Origin: Corynebacterium auriscanis
Lineage (GTDB): Bacteria; Actinomycetota; Actinomycetes; Mycobacteriales; Mycobacteriaceae
NCBI RefSeq assembly: GCF_030408435.1
Contig: NZ_CP047046.1
Coordinates: 1,718,572-1,782,571 of the forward strand
Direction of reading: 5' to 3'
DNA: 64,000 nucleotides
The position numbers were made by a program, and so were the translations under genes. This document shows, in pieces, positions 53,736 to 63,343 of the stretch (position 1 is its first letter; each line of letters begins with the position of its first letter). Under the pieces are notes generated by a model that searched no databases, was not told the DNA's origin, and saw only the letters and a program-made list of their open reading frames with translations.

Positions 53736-54300
53736 TCTTGATCGGGTCCGTCTTCACCAACTGCTCCGCGAGCTGCTGCGCGTCAGCGTCCTGCCCCATG
53801 TACTCAATCATCCAGCGAACATCGCCACGATCTGCCACCCACAATGGCCGTGCATGCTCTCCGCGCAACACAGTCCACTCCACCCCGCTGATCTGCTTCT
53901 TCTCGGTTTCCTCGCGGGGGTCATCCTTCGGCTTCATTGCCGCTTTCATATCAGCTTTGGTCTGGGTAAGCGAGATGTATTTCTCCCCGTCAATGACCCA
54001 CCCGACCAGGCTGGATGGCTCCTGACCGACAGAGGTGCGTCGCGCGGAATTCGGTACCCAGTTATCGGGCATCTCTGGGTAGCGAATGGGAACACTCAAA
54101 CTACGGGCATCCATGGTCAGCGCGGTTTTTGCATCGATTTCTTGCACTGGACCGGATTTATCCGGACCGCCCGGGTTGTATGAACACAGTCCTGTAAAAC
54201 CCACGGTCAAGAACGTGGCCAAAAGAAGCACCCCAAGCGACAAGATCATGTCCTTGGTGGATTGGAAAACGCGGGGCTTTTGAATCTGCACGGCGCCCAT
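53731..54300 (-). CDS. DUF4245 membrane-anchored protein
   Basis: This 189-aa protein has one N-terminal transmembrane helix (MILSLGVLLLATFLTVGFTG) and an extracytoplasmic DUF4245 domain with ARSLSVPIRYPEMPDNWVP and the C-terminal WVADRGDVRWMIEYMGQ. The family lies next to glpX in mycobacteria (Rv1100 beside Rv1099c), as here. Function unknown. It is divergent from glpX. The start ATG 54300 lacks an obvious ribosome site. Confidence 0.85.
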   Translation of the reverse strand: MGAVQIQKPRVFQSTKDMILSLGVLLLATFLTVGFTGLCSYNPGGPDKSGPVQEIDAKTALTMDARSLSVPIRYPEMPDNWVPNSARRTSVGQEPSSLVGWVIDGEKYISLTQTKADMKAAMKPKDDPREETEKKQISGVEWTVLRGEHARPLWVADRGDVRWMIEYMGQDADAQQLAEQLVKTDPIKK

Positions 54301-54422
54301 TATCGCACCGTCACCGCCCTGCCCCCAATTTTAGGTAGCGCCTTCCACACCTCAGACCCGTCAGATGGAACAATGAGAATGAACTAAACAACCCACTTTC
54401 AACAGGAAAAGAGTTGATCAAT

Positions 54423-55457
54423 ATGATCCCCGAGGTCGACCCAGCAGTCTCGCCTAACCCCGACGCGCCAGATCGAAATCTTGCGATGGAACTGGTGCGC
54501 GTGACGGAAGCTGCGGCGCTGGCATCCGGAAAGTGGGTTGGCCGGGGTCAGAAGGAGTCTGGCGACGGTGCTGCCGTGGATGCCATGCGCATGATGATCA
54601 ACTCCGTCGAAATGGACGGCGTGGTTGTCATCGGTGAGGGCGAAAAGGACGAAGCCCCCATGCTCTACAACGGCGAAAAGGTGGGAACCGGTCGTGGCTC
54701 AGCTGTCGACATCGCCGTGGACCCTGTCGACGGCACCACCCTCATGGCAGAGGGGCGCCCGAACGCGATCGCAGTGATCGCCGCCGCTGAACGGGGCAGC
54801 ATGTACGACCCATCCGCCGTCTTCTACATGGAGAAAATCGCCGTGGGTCCTGAAGCTGCCGGGCTCATCGACATTGAAGCACCCGTCAAGCACAACATCG
54901 ATCAGGTCGCCAAGGCGAAAGGCACGGTTCCGGGAGACATCACTTGCGTGGTTCTAGACCGCCCTCGCCATGCTGATCTAATTCGCGAGATTCGTGAAGC
55001 AGGTGCCAAGGTTCGCCTCATTGGAGATGGAGATGTGGCAGGAGCCGTGGCAGCAGCCCAGGACAACGGGGTCAACTCCGTGGACATCATGATGGGCATC
55101 GGTGGCACCCCAGAAGGTGTGATCGCAGCCGCAGCTATGAAGTGCATGGGCGGTGAAATCCAGGGCAAGCTCTGGCCAAAGGACGACGCCGAGCGCCAGC
55201 GCGCTCTGGATGCCGGCCACGACCTCAACCGCGTTCTCACCACCGACGATCTGGTCAACTCCGACCACTGCTACTTTGTCGCAACCGGCGTGACCAACGG
55301 TGACATGGTTCGTGGTGTGTCTTACCACAAGAACTCAGCAACCACCCGCTCCTTGGTCATGCGCTCCAAGTCTGGCACCGTCCGCCACATCGAGTCGGTT
55401 CACCAGTTGGCCAAGCTGCAGGAATACTCCGTTCTGGATTACACCCCCGGCAGCTAA
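54423..55457 (+). CDS. glpX: Fructose-1,6-bisphosphatase class II
   Basis: GlpX removes the 1-phosphate of fructose 1,6-bisphosphate in gluconeogenesis and is the main FBPase of corynebacteria. This 344-aa protein has [19 protein letters not shown], the metal site [16 protein letters not shown] and [20 protein letters not shown]. It starts at ATG 54423 or at TTG 54414; AGGAAAAGAG upstream fits either. The [20 protein letters not shown] block is typical. Followed by C9A7 and an eight-copy 44-bp repeat, then fumC. Confidence 0.94.
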   Translation: MIPEVDPAVSPNPDAPDRNLAMELVRVTEAAALASGKWVGRGQKESGDGAAVDAMRMMINSVEMDGVVVIGEGEKDEAPMLYNGEKVGTGRGSAVDIAVDPVDGTTLMAEGRPNAIAVIAAAERGSMYDPSAVFYMEKIAVGPEAAGLIDIEAPVKHNIDQVAKAKGTVPGDITCVVLDRPRHADLIREIREAGAKVRLIGDGDVAGAVAAAQDNGVNSVDIMMGIGGTPEGVIAAAAMKCMGGEIQGKLWPKDDAERQRALDAGHDLNRVLTTDDLVNSDHCYFVATGVTNGDMVRGVSYHKNSATTRSLVMRSKSGTVRHIESVHQLAKLQEYSVLDYTPGS

Positions 55458-55484
55458 CCCCCCCCCAAAAAAACTGAACGCTCC

Positions 55485-55836
55485 CTGTTGCCAGATCCCG
55501 CCGCCGCAGTTCGTTTCCGGCCCGCGCCCTGTTGCCAGATCCCGCCGCCGCAGTTCGTTTCCGGTCCGCGCCCTGTTGCCAGATCCCGCCGCCGCAGTTC
55601 GTTTCCGGTCCGCGCCCTGTTGCCAGGCCCCGCCGCTGCAGCTCGCTTCCGGTCCACGCCCTGTTGCCAGGCCCCGCCGCCGCAGCTCGCTTCCGGTCCA
55701 CGCCCTGTTGCCAGGCCCCGCCGCCGCAGTTCGTTTCCGGAACGCGCCCTGTTGCCAGGCCCCGCCGCCGCAGTTCGTTTCCGGTCCGCGCCCTGTTGCC
55801 AGGCCCCGCCGTCGCAGTTCGTTTCCGGTCCGACAA
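55485..55836. repeat. 44-bp tandem repeat, eight copies
   Basis: Units begin CTGTTGCCAG at 55485, 55529, 55573, 55617, 55661, 55705, 55749 and 55793, with core CCGCCGCAGTTCGTTTCCGG. Copies 1-3 read CCAGATCCC where copies 4-8 read CCAGGCCCC, which suggests stepwise expansion. They fill most of the 562-bp gap between glpX and fumC; 55837-56019 has no evident gene. Confidence 0.93.
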
Positions 55837-56019
55837 ACCCCGCTAGTTTCGGCCCCAACCATTCTCGGCCATGGGCCCACGTTCATGGCTAAGCTGGGTT
55901 CTAGGTACGCCTCGATGCCGAATGTGGCGAGGGGCGTCGAATCCCCCAACGGAATCGCCCAACGGATTCGTCAAAACAAAAGAACGTAAAACCAATCCTG
56001 CCAACCGAAAGGACAACAA

Positions 56020-57423
56020 ATGACTGAACAAGAGTTTCGCATTGAACACGACACGATGGGTGAGGTCAAGGTGCCTGCCAAGGCCCTGTGGCGCGCACAG
56101 ACCCAGCGTGCTGTAGAGAACTTCCCCATTTCCGACCGCCCACTTGAGTCCGCGCAGATCCGCGCAATGGGCCTCCTGAAGGCCGCATGTGCGCAGGTGA
56201 ACATCGATCGTGGCCTGCTGGACAGCGAGCAGGGCAATGCCATTATTGCCGCTGCTAAGGAGATCGCCGACGGCAAGCACGATGCGGAATTCCCCATCGA
56301 CGTGTTCCAGACCGGTTCCGGTACGTCCTCCAACATGAACACCAACGAGGTCATCGCCTCCATTGCGAAGAGCAACGGTGTGGAGGTTCACCCTAACGAC
56401 CACGTCAACATGGGCCAGTCCTCTAACGACACCTTCCCAACCGCTACCCACGTGGCGGCTACCGAGGCTGCCGTCAAGGACCTCATCCCAGGCCTGAAGG
56501 TTCTGCACAAGTCCCTCAGCACCAAGGCCAAGGAGTGGGAGACCATCGTCAAGTCCGGTCGTACCCACCTCATGGACGCTGTTCCCGTGACCTTGGGTCA
56601 GGAGTTTTCCGGCTACGCCCGCCAGATCGAGGCCGGCATCGAGCGCATTGAGGCTACTCTGCCCCGCTTGGGTGAGCTGCCAATCGGCGGCACCGCGGTG
56701 GGCACTGGCCTGAACACCCCAGCCGACTTCGGTGAGAAGGTCACGGCAGAGCTCGTCAAGCTCACCGGTGTTAGTGAGCTGCGCGAATGTGTTAACCACT
56801 TCGAGGCTCAGGCAAACCGCGATGGCCTGGTGGAGTTCTCCGGCGCAATGCGTACCATCGCCGTCTCCCTGAACAAGATCGCCAACGATATCCGCTGGAT
56901 GGGCTCCGGCCCACTGACCGGTTTGGCAGAGATCCACCTGCCAGACCTGCAGCCAGGTTCTTCGATCATGCCAGGCAAGGTCAACCCCGTGCTGTGCGAG
57001 ACCGCAACGCAGGTGGCCGCGCAGGTCATCGGCAACGACGCAGCGGTCGCCTTCGGTGGCGCCCAGGGCGCTTTCGAGCTCAACGTGTTCATCCCAATGA
57101 TGGCTCGCAACGTGTTGGAGAGCTCCAAGCTGCTGGCTAACACCGCCCGCGTGTTCGCGGAGAAGCTGGTCGACGGCATCGAGCCAAACGCGGAGCACAT
57201 GCGCACCCAGGCTGAGTCCTCCCCTTCCATCGTGACCCCACTGAACTCCGCGATTGGTTACGAGAATGCAGCCAAGGTCGCCAAGACCGCGCTGAAGGAG
57301 GGCAAGACCATCCGCCAGACGGTCATCGACTTGGGCTTCGTGGACGGCGACAAGCTCTCCGAGGAAGAACTGGACAAGCGCTTGGACGTGCTGGCTATGG
57401 CCAACACCGACCGTGACAAGTAA
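56020..57423 (+). CDS. fumC: Fumarate hydratase class II
   Basis: FumC interconverts fumarate and malate in the TCA cycle. This 467-aa iron-independent class II fumarase has [29 protein letters not shown], the His-containing [18 protein letters not shown] and the superfamily signature [28 protein letters not shown] precedes ATG 56020. A terminator follows. The glpX-fum neighbourhood is that of Rv1099c-Rv1098c. Confidence 0.96.
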   Translation: MTEQEFRIEHDTMGEVKVPAKALWRAQTQRAVENFPISDRPLESAQIRAMGLLKAACAQVNIDRGLLDSEQGNAIIAAAKEIADGKHDAEFPIDVFQTGSGTSSNMNTNEVIASIAKSNGVEVHPNDHVNMGQSSNDTFPTATHVAATEAAVKDLIPGLKVLHKSLSTKAKEWETIVKSGRTHLMDAVPVTLGQEFSGYARQIEAGIERIEATLPRLGELPIGGTAVGTGLNTPADFGEKVTAELVKLTGVSELRECVNHFEAQANRDGLVEFSGAMRTIAVSLNKIANDIRWMGSGPLTGLAEIHLPDLQPGSSIMPGKVNPVLCETATQVAAQVIGNDAAVAFGGAQGAFELNVFIPMMARNVLESSKLLANTARVFAEKLVDGIEPNAEHMRTQAESSPSIVTPLNSAIGYENAAKVAKTALKEGKTIRQTVIDLGFVDGDKLSEEELDKRLDVLAMANTDRDK

Positions 57424-57477
57424 TAACCTCGACACGGTAACGCCTTTGTAGCGTCACCTATGTCTCCTTTGGCCTCT

Positions 57478-57506
57478 GCCCCTCTTCGGGGTAGGGGTCT
57501 TTTTTA
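57478..57506 (+). terminator. Rho-independent terminator after fumC
   Basis: GCCCCTCTTCGGGGTAGGGG can fold into a GC-rich hairpin and is followed by TCTTTTTT. Confidence 0.65.
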
Positions 57507-57592
57507 TCGACGCCACGTTCCGCACCCCCGCTTCTATCAGTACCTTATGTACCATTTGGCAAAAGTTTGCACTGGGTGTAAATTTATATCCC

Positions 57593-58408
57593 GTGCAAGA
57601 TTTTTCCGAAGATGTATGTGAGGATGCCGAAGGCGACGCAACCGGCATTAGCGCTGGAGCGCAAGACGTTGACCCCTGCGCGCAGATGGGTCTGCGCGAA
57701 CGTAAACGAAGGCTCACCCGGTTGCGGATCGAGGATGAGGCCACGCGCCTGTTCCTCGAACGCTCCTACACCTCCGTAACCTTGGAAGATATCTGCTCTG
57801 CGGCGGACATAAGCCGCCGCACATTTTTCAATTACTTTGATTCCAAAGACCACGTTGCCCTGGGGGTGGCCCCACCACCCCTGACACAGGACGACCTAGA
57901 CAAACTAGAAAACACTCCCCCCGCCGAAGACGGTTCGGGCCAACCACTGGAAAGCCGACTGTTTGGACTGTTCCTAACCCGGCGCGCAGAGCAGTTCCGC
58001 GATTGCGACGGCACGGTTCTGGACGCCCAACTGGCAGAGGAAGTTGCCCGCCGCCGTGGGTTGATCCTGGAACGCAACTCTGAATTGGCGCTTGCCAAAC
58101 TGTCGCGGTTTCAGGACCTCCGTCAAAGACTGGGCGATGCGATCACCAAGCATCTGCAGAAATTCCCCGAACAGCGCCGTTTCAGCGAAGACTTCACCGC
58201 AGCCGAGGAAGCGTTCCTCATCGTAGCCAGCGCTATCTCCACCCTGTGGGCCTCGTCCACGCTGAACGCCCAAGAAAAAACGCCCGTGGTTAACCCCCAG
58301 CGGGCGTACGCCACCTCGCGTGCACTGAGCTCCTTGCACCACAACATCGCAGAAAACGTGAAACCAGATGATGACCGGGGCGGACCAACAGCGGGGCGTC
58401 GACAATAA
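57593..58408 (+). CDS. TetR-family transcriptional regulator
   Basis: This 271-aa protein has a 30-residue acidic N-terminal extension and then a TetR DNA-binding domain: [40 protein letters not shown] and FDSKDHVA. The ligand domain (about 110-250) is unassigned. GTG 57593 follows TAAATT (57579-57584) by eight bases, suggesting a leaderless transcript. The MFS exporter gene starts 37 bp after its stop in the same direction, so it probably controls that gene and itself. The 3' end contains GGGGCGTCGAC, a motif seen repeatedly in this window. Confidence 0.88.
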   Translation: MQDFSEDVCEDAEGDATGISAGAQDVDPCAQMGLRERKRRLTRLRIEDEATRLFLERSYTSVTLEDICSAADISRRTFFNYFDSKDHVALGVAPPPLTQDDLDKLENTPPAEDGSGQPLESRLFGLFLTRRAEQFRDCDGTVLDAQLAEEVARRRGLILERNSELALAKLSRFQDLRQRLGDAITKHLQKFPEQRRFSEDFTAAEEAFLIVASAISTLWASSTLNAQEKTPVVNPQRAYATSRALSSLHHNIAENVKPDDDRGGPTAGRRQ

Positions 58409-58445
58409 AAAACCAACAACCACCAACCACCCCCAAGGAGGTGCT

Positions 58446-60035
58446 GTGTCCACGAAGCTAACCACGCCAGACCAGCAGAATCACCCCAGCCAATCACCAG
58501 CCGGCGGGACAGAATCGACAAACAACAATGTGCCCCTCGTTTTCGCGTGCCTAATGCTGGGCATGCTGATGAGTTCGCTGGGGCAGATGATTTTCTCTAC
58601 CGCGCTGCCCACCCTCGTGGGCGAACTAGGCGGTGCGGACCAGATGAGCTGGGTTATCACCATTTTTATGGTCACGATGACTATCGCTATGCCTATCAAC
58701 GGCAAACTAGGTGATCAGATCGGTCGCAAACCGTTGTACATCACAGCAATCATTTTGTTCCTGATCGGCTCCACCATCGGTGCGCTGGCGCAAAACATGG
58801 GCATGATGATTATGGCTCGTGGCATCCAAGGCTTGGGTGCTGGTGGACTGATGATCGGTGCACAGGCAATCATCGCCGATGTGATCCCCGCCCGTGAGCG
58901 CGGTAAATACATGGGCGTGATGGGCGCGGTCTTCGGTCTCTCATCAGTGCTGGGACCATTGCTAGGTGGCTTCTTCACCGATGGTCCAGGATGGCGCTGG
59001 GCGCTATGGTTCAACCTTCCATTGGGCCTATTCGCCCTGGTCATGGTGATTACTGTCCTGCGCATCCCGCGGCGCGGGGCCGGGGCGAACCTGGACTGGC
59101 CTGGCACAATCACGTTGACTATCGCCACTGCATCCTTGATCCTGTTCGTCACCTGGGGTGGGCGCGAACACCCTTGGGGGTCGCCGCTTATCCTAGCGCT
59201 GATCGCGTCCACGGTGATCTTCGGAGCGGCATTCGTACTCATTGAGCGTCGCGCTGAAGACCCGCTGATTCCGATGGGGCTTTTCCGCGCGCGCAACTTC
59301 GTTTTGGCCACCTCTGCGGGATTGATTGTGGGTGTGGCTATGTTCGGTACATTGGCCTACCTGCCCACATACATCCAGATGGTGCACAACATGTCCCCCA
59401 CCGCAGCTGGATTGATGATGATCCCGATGATGGCGGGAATGATCCTGACATCCACGGTGATCGGCCGCCGCGTTTCTGCCACCGGCCACTATAAGTCCTA
59501 CCCCATCATCGGCCTAGTGATCGTATCCATCGCACTGGCCGGCATGGGCACGTTGAAGGCCCACGATTCCCTAGTGAAGCTGGGGATTGTTCTGGCCATT
59601 ATGGGTATCGGGCTGGGCTTCGTGATGCAACTGCTGGTGTTGATCGTGCAGAATACCTTCCCCATCGCTATCGTGGGCGTGGCGACCGCATCCAATAACT
59701 TCTTCCGCCAAATCGGTGGCACACTGGGCGCGGCCATTATTGGTAGTTTGTTTACGCACCGCGTGGGCAATTTCATTACCGAGCGTATGCCCCACGCGAT
59801 CCACGACATGGGCGCGGCGGGTTCTCAGGCCGCTGAGAAGTTCGCCCAGGGTGGATTGTCAAACCTCACCCCAGGGCATGTACACCAGCTGCCCGCGCCG
59901 TTAGCGGAAGTGATTGTAACCAGCTACAACGATGCACTGGCACCAATCCTCGCCGGCTTAACCCCCATCGTTTTGTTGGCCGCGCTAATCATGGTGTTCG
60001 TCCGTCAGGACAACCTCAAGGAGACAATTCGCTAG
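58446..60035 (+). CDS. MFS multidrug exporter (DHA2 / EmrB-QacA type)
   Basis: This 529-aa protein has 14 predicted helices. It carries the MFS motif A variant [14 protein letters not shown], the DHA2 motif [19 protein letters not shown] and the antiporter motif C region [17 protein letters not shown] (family-wide proton/drug antiport signature). The first 40 residues are polar. GTG 58446 follows AAGGAGG with four bases between, better than the upstream ATG in the regulator gene. Inferred role is export of drugs or metabolites with proton antiport, under control of the TetR gene. Confidence 0.9.
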   Translation: MSTKLTTPDQQNHPSQSPAGGTESTNNNVPLVFACLMLGMLMSSLGQMIFSTALPTLVGELGGADQMSWVITIFMVTMTIAMPINGKLGDQIGRKPLYITAIILFLIGSTIGALAQNMGMMIMARGIQGLGAGGLMIGAQAIIADVIPARERGKYMGVMGAVFGLSSVLGPLLGGFFTDGPGWRWALWFNLPLGLFALVMVITVLRIPRRGAGANLDWPGTITLTIATASLILFVTWGGREHPWGSPLILALIASTVIFGAAFVLIERRAEDPLIPMGLFRARNFVLATSAGLIVGVAMFGTLAYLPTYIQMVHNMSPTAAGLMMIPMMAGMILTSTVIGRRVSATGHYKSYPIIGLVIVSIALAGMGTLKAHDSLVKLGIVLAIMGIGLGFVMQLLVLIVQNTFPIAIVGVATASNNFFRQIGGTLGAAIIGSLFTHRVGNFITERMPHAIHDMGAAGSQAAEKFAQGGLSNLTPGHVHQLPAPLAEVIVTSYNDALAPILAGLTPIVLLAALIMVFVRQDNLKETIR

Positions 60036-60077
60036 ACCTAGCACCGGTCAAGTCGCTAGACCTAGCACCGGTCAACA
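60030..60077. repeat. 24-bp duplication of the exporter gene end
   Basis: CGCTAGACCTAGCACCGGTC occurs at 60030 and 60054. The first copy contains the stop of the MFS gene. Confidence 0.85.
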
Positions 60078-60144
60078 TTGAAGGCCAGCGGGGACGACTG
60101 TTTCTAGCTAGAACAGCTCGTCACGCTGGCCTTGTTCTCTTGTC

Positions 60145-60290
60145 GTGTGACGTCGTGCTGCTCACGGCGCTCAGGTCGCTGCTTCGCTACGGCAACTCAC
60201 CCGCGGCCTCTCTTTTTGTGTGACGTCGTGCCACTCACGGCGCTCAGGTCGCTGCTTCGCTACAGCAACTCACCCGCGGCCTCTTCGTCC
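60145..60290. repeat. 73-bp duplication of the GNAT gene end
   Basis: GTGTGACGTCGTGC begins each copy at 60145 and 60218. The second copy holds the stop and last codons of the minus-strand GNAT gene (CTA at 60260); the first is a ghost copy. Confidence 0.88.
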
Positions 60291-60829
60291 TTGTACTGTC
60301 CCCACGCCGGCCCCTTTTCCAGCACCTTCTCCATAATCAGGTTGTGGCGCCACTTGCCCTTCTTCGGGCCGTACGTCATCTGCGCCATGGAGTGCAGGAT
60401 TCCGACTTTCTGGAAACCACGCGATTCGTGGAGCTTCACGGAGGATTCGTTCTCGGGGAAAATGCTGGAGTGCATAGCCCAGTAGCCTTGCGATTCGGCG
60501 TCGCTAATCAAGTAATCCAGCAAGCTGCCGGCCACTCCGCGCCCCTTGGCATCGGCGGAAACGTAGATCGAATCCTCGATAACACCGCGAAAGACTTCGC
60601 GATGGCTCGCGGGCGTGGCGGTGATCCAACCGAGGACCTTGTCTCCGTCCACAGCCACGAACGCTAAATCCATGATGCGATGGTGTGAAAATCCCAACCA
60701 GTCGGGCGCCTCTCCTTCAAAAGTCGCCTGACCGGTATCCATTCCGGCCTGGAGAATGTCGCGGACTTGCGGATAGTCGCGCTCCGTCATCGGCCGAATA
60801 TCAAATGATCTGTCCTGAGCGGATGTCAT
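60260..60829 (-). CDS. GNAT N-acetyltransferase (phosphinothricin-acetyltransferase-like)
   Basis: This 189-aa protein has the GNAT fold with the acetyl-CoA loop VSADAKGRGVAGSLLDYLI. It has motif D/A segments DSIYV and SSIFPENESSVKLHESRGFQ, the latter characteristic of the phosphinothricin/methionine sulfoximine acetyltransferase branch (PAT, MddA). Acetylation of an amino acid analogue is plausible, but the substrate is unproven. CACAAT lies seven bases before ATG 60829. It is convergent with the MFS gene. Confidence 0.87.
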   Translation of the reverse strand: MTSAQDRSFDIRPMTERDYPQVRDILQAGMDTGQATFEGEAPDWLGFSHHRIMDLAFVAVDGDKVLGWITATPASHREVFRGVIEDSIYVSADAKGRGVAGSLLDYLISDAESQGYWAMHSSIFPENESSVKLHESRGFQKVGILHSMAQMTYGPKKGKWRHNLIMEKVLEKGPAWGQYKDEEAAGELL

Positions 60830-60943
60830 GCCAAAAATTGTGCCCTATGGGTGGTGGGCACCGCCACTTGGCGCCGGTGTGAGTGCACCCGAGGTCACTT
60901 TTTTAACCGACGCCCCGCTGCCCATCAGCCAGCCCATCTTTGG

Positions 60944-62317
60944 CTAGCCTTTTTCCAACAAGTCGGTTACCAATTCCGCGACCCGGGATCGTTCGGAGCG
61001 GGTGAGGGTGATATGTGCGAATAGTGGGTTGCCTTTGAGCTTCTCGATCACCGCCTGTATGCCGTCGTGCCTACCCACGCGAAGGTTGTCTCGCTGCGCC
61101 ACATCGTGGGTCAGAACCACGCGAGAATTCCGGCCTAGGCGGGATAGCACGGTCAACAACACGTTGCGCTCGAGGGATTGTGCTTCATCAACGATGACAA
61201 AACTGTCGTTCAAGCTACGGCCACGAATGTGAGTGAGTGGCAGGACTTCCAGCATCCCGCGCGCGTCGATTTCCTCGAGTACATTTTCGCTGACCACTCC
61301 CTCGAGAGTGTCGTATACCGCCTGAGCCCATGGGTTCATTTTGTCTGATTCGCTGCCGGGCAGGTATCCCAAGTCTTGCCCACCCACGGCATACAGTGGC
61401 CGGAATACAACGATTTTGCGATGCGTACCGCGTTCCATCACCGCTTCCAGACCCGCGCATAGGGCGAGTGCAGACTTACCCGTACCTGCCGAACCGCCGA
61501 GCGATACAATGCCGACCTCTTCGTCGAGCAATAGATCTAGGGCGATGCGTTGCTGAGCACTGCGACCGCGAATGCCGAAGACCTCCAGGTCTGCCGGCAC
61601 TTGACGCGCCCAACCATCACCGGTCGTGCGGGCCAGCGCGGATTGGCTGCCCGCAGTTAGTTGCAAGCCGCAGTGGATGGGTAACTCGTCAACTTCTTCC
61701 CCGTCGACGGTAAGCGCACCCGTGAGTTCGACCTCCGCTGTTTCGTACAGCTCATCAATGAGGTGGGACGGGACTTCTGCGCGGGCCATGCCCTTGTAAC
61801 CTGTGAGGACCACGTCTTGAGCATGGTATTCGTCGGCATCCAATCCCACCGCGCCTGCTTTCACTCGCAGCGGTACGTCCTTCGTCACCAGCGTGACGTC
61901 GTGGCCCTCTGCGCGCAGGTTGAGGGCACATGCCAGAATGCGGTGATCATTGTCCTCGCCACGCAGGCCGCTGGGCAGGATCGACTGGTCGATGTGGTTG
62001 AGCTCCACGTGCACGGTTCCACCTTCGTCATTCACTGTGGTCGGAACATCCAAGCGCCCGGTGGAGTGACGAAAGTCCTCCAACAACCCTAGGGATTGGC
62101 GTGCAAACCATCCCAGCTCGGGGTGATGACGTTTTCCTTCCAATTCACTGATCACCACAACCGGCAGGATAATCCGGTGTTCTGCGAACTTCAGTAGCGC
62201 CCATGGATCAGAAAGCAACACGGACGTATCCAGAACATAAGTCTTCACCCCCTGCTCTGCTGCTTGTGAAGCCGAAGCTACTGGTGTGTGGACGGTGGTG
62301 TTGGCTGGCAGTGTCAT
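60944..62317 (-). CDS. phoH2: PhoH2: PIN-domain nuclease fused to PhoH ATPase
   Basis: This 457-aa protein has an N-terminal PIN domain (about residues 24-170) with [28 protein letters not shown] and the acidic site in [12 protein letters not shown]. The C-terminal PhoH P-loop ATPase (about 245-455) has [14 protein letters not shown] and Walker [12 protein letters not shown]. Mycobacterial PhoH2 (Rv1095) is a sequence-specific RNA helicase and RNase, so the same is expected. AGAGGAG precedes ATG 62317. It sits beyond fumC, as phoH2 does beyond fum in M. tuberculosis. Confidence 0.94.
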   Translation of the reverse strand: MTLPANTTVHTPVASASQAAEQGVKTYVLDTSVLLSDPWALLKFAEHRIILPVVVISELEGKRHHPELGWFARQSLGLLEDFRHSTGRLDVPTTVNDEGGTVHVELNHIDQSILPSGLRGEDNDHRILACALNLRAEGHDVTLVTKDVPLRVKAGAVGLDADEYHAQDVVLTGYKGMARAEVPSHLIDELYETAEVELTGALTVDGEEVDELPIHCGLQLTAGSQSALARTTGDGWARQVPADLEVFGIRGRSAQQRIALDLLLDEEVGIVSLGGSAGTGKSALALCAGLEAVMERGTHRKIVVFRPLYAVGGQDLGYLPGSESDKMNPWAQAVYDTLEGVVSENVLEEIDARGMLEVLPLTHIRGRSLNDSFVIVDEAQSLERNVLLTVLSRLGRNSRVVLTHDVAQRDNLRVGRHDGIQAVIEKLKGNPLFAHITLTRSERSRVAELVTDLLEKG

Positions 62318-62512
62318 GGAGGCAAAACTCCTCTTAACGGGATCTAGTCGGGGTGTTGGTCGCGCTGTGGCGACCCAACCTGTCCACCACCCGAAGCTAG
62401 AAGGCGCCAGTGGAAATTACATGTGTGAAAGATGAATAACTAGTTAACTCCCCTGAGACGCAGGAAACCCGACCATGAGGAGGGCTTTCCCTCCCCGCAG
62501 TCGGGGGAATCA

Positions 62513-62536
62513 AGTCTCACTTAAAGGTGAGACTTT
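62513..62536. terminator. Hairpin terminator downstream of the LGFP-type lipoprotein gene
   Basis: AAGTCTCAC pairs perfectly with GTGAGACTT around TTAAAG, then TTT on the plus strand. It lies 22 bp beyond the stop of the minus-strand lipoprotein gene. The rest of 62318-62512 has no gene. Confidence 0.7.
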
Positions 62537-62557
62537 TACATGCGACGGGGAATCGAC

Positions 62558-63202
62558 TTAGCGATTCATCGTCGTTGCAGTGAACGTACCAGAGGCATCC
62601 TTAGCCCACTTCAGCACACCATTTTGGAAGGACTGGGTCCAGCCAGAACCAGCATCGCCCTTCTCAGGTGCGGTTGGCAGTCCCAGTTTGTTGTCCAAGC
62701 CACCTTCCTTCGCCCAGGTCTCACCGATCTTGCCCTTCAATGGCACAGCACCAGTGTCCTTGGAGTAGGTCATCCAACCCTTTTCAAACGTAGCTAGGAC
62801 GTTGTTATCGTCCTCGTCCACGTCCTTCAGCATTCCGAAGGCACCTGCCTTGCCACCTGCGTTATCCCAAGCGGTCTTGATTTCAGCGGGCAGATCCTTC
62901 TCATCGTCGGACCCGCCCATGTCATCCGCGTCGCCATTCTTGTCATCGGCATCGTCGGCATCGGTCTTCTTTGCGCCAGTCATGGCGTCGTCGTCCTTGT
63001 CATCCTTATCGGACTCGGACGTAGCGGACTCCATTGCGGAACCAGCTGCGGACGTAGCAGAACCAGCAGCCTCACCAGCAGCGCTGGTGGCCTCATTGGC
63101 CTTGTTCTTCGCATCATTCTGCGCGTCATCGGAACACGCAGCTGCGCCCAGCAGCAGTGCAGATCCAGCAGCAATTGCGGCAAACTTACGACGTACGTTC
63201 AT
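62558..63202 (-). CDS. LGFP-type lipoprotein with acidic linker
   Basis: This 214-aa protein has a signal peptide with lipobox LLGAAACS (Cys 23) and an Ala/Ser-rich helix. A very acidic stretch of about 40 residues follows (SESDKDDKDDDAMTG, DADDADDKNGDADDMGGSDD). The C-terminal domain has LGFP-like features (EKGWMTYSKDTGAVPLKGKI, DNKLGLPTAPEKG, QNGVLKWAKDASG). LGFP repeats are found in mycolyltransferase-associated and cell-wall proteins, so an envelope-anchoring role is likely. AAGAGGATTAACC precedes ATG 63202. Confidence 0.85.
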   Translation of the reverse strand: MNVRRKFAAIAAGSALLLGAAACSDDAQNDAKNKANEATSAAGEAAGSATSAAGSAMESATSESDKDDKDDDAMTGAKKTDADDADDKNGDADDMGGSDDEKDLPAEIKTAWDNAGGKAGAFGMLKDVDEDDNNVLATFEKGWMTYSKDTGAVPLKGKIGETWAKEGGLDNKLGLPTAPEKGDAGSGWTQSFQNGVLKWAKDASGTFTATTMNR

Positions 63203-63343
63203 GGTTAATCCTCTTCTTTCGTCGTCTTTCGTTGAACCGTCACCATTCCTACCGAATTCTCAGGGCCCGGTGGGGTCTCAATCTATATTGTTATCAACTC
63301 TTAACCAACGTTCCCTGAGGTAGTAGCCACCCGTTTTCCGCTC

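Noticed and set aside
55335..55989. Long frames on both strands over the 44-bp repeats after glpX
   Set aside because: Pure repeat translation in several frames at once, and they extend antisense into the glpX end.
55843..57435. 530-residue minus-strand frame opposite fumC
   Set aside because: Antisense of a highly expressed, codon-biased fumC gene, which commonly leaves an open complementary frame.
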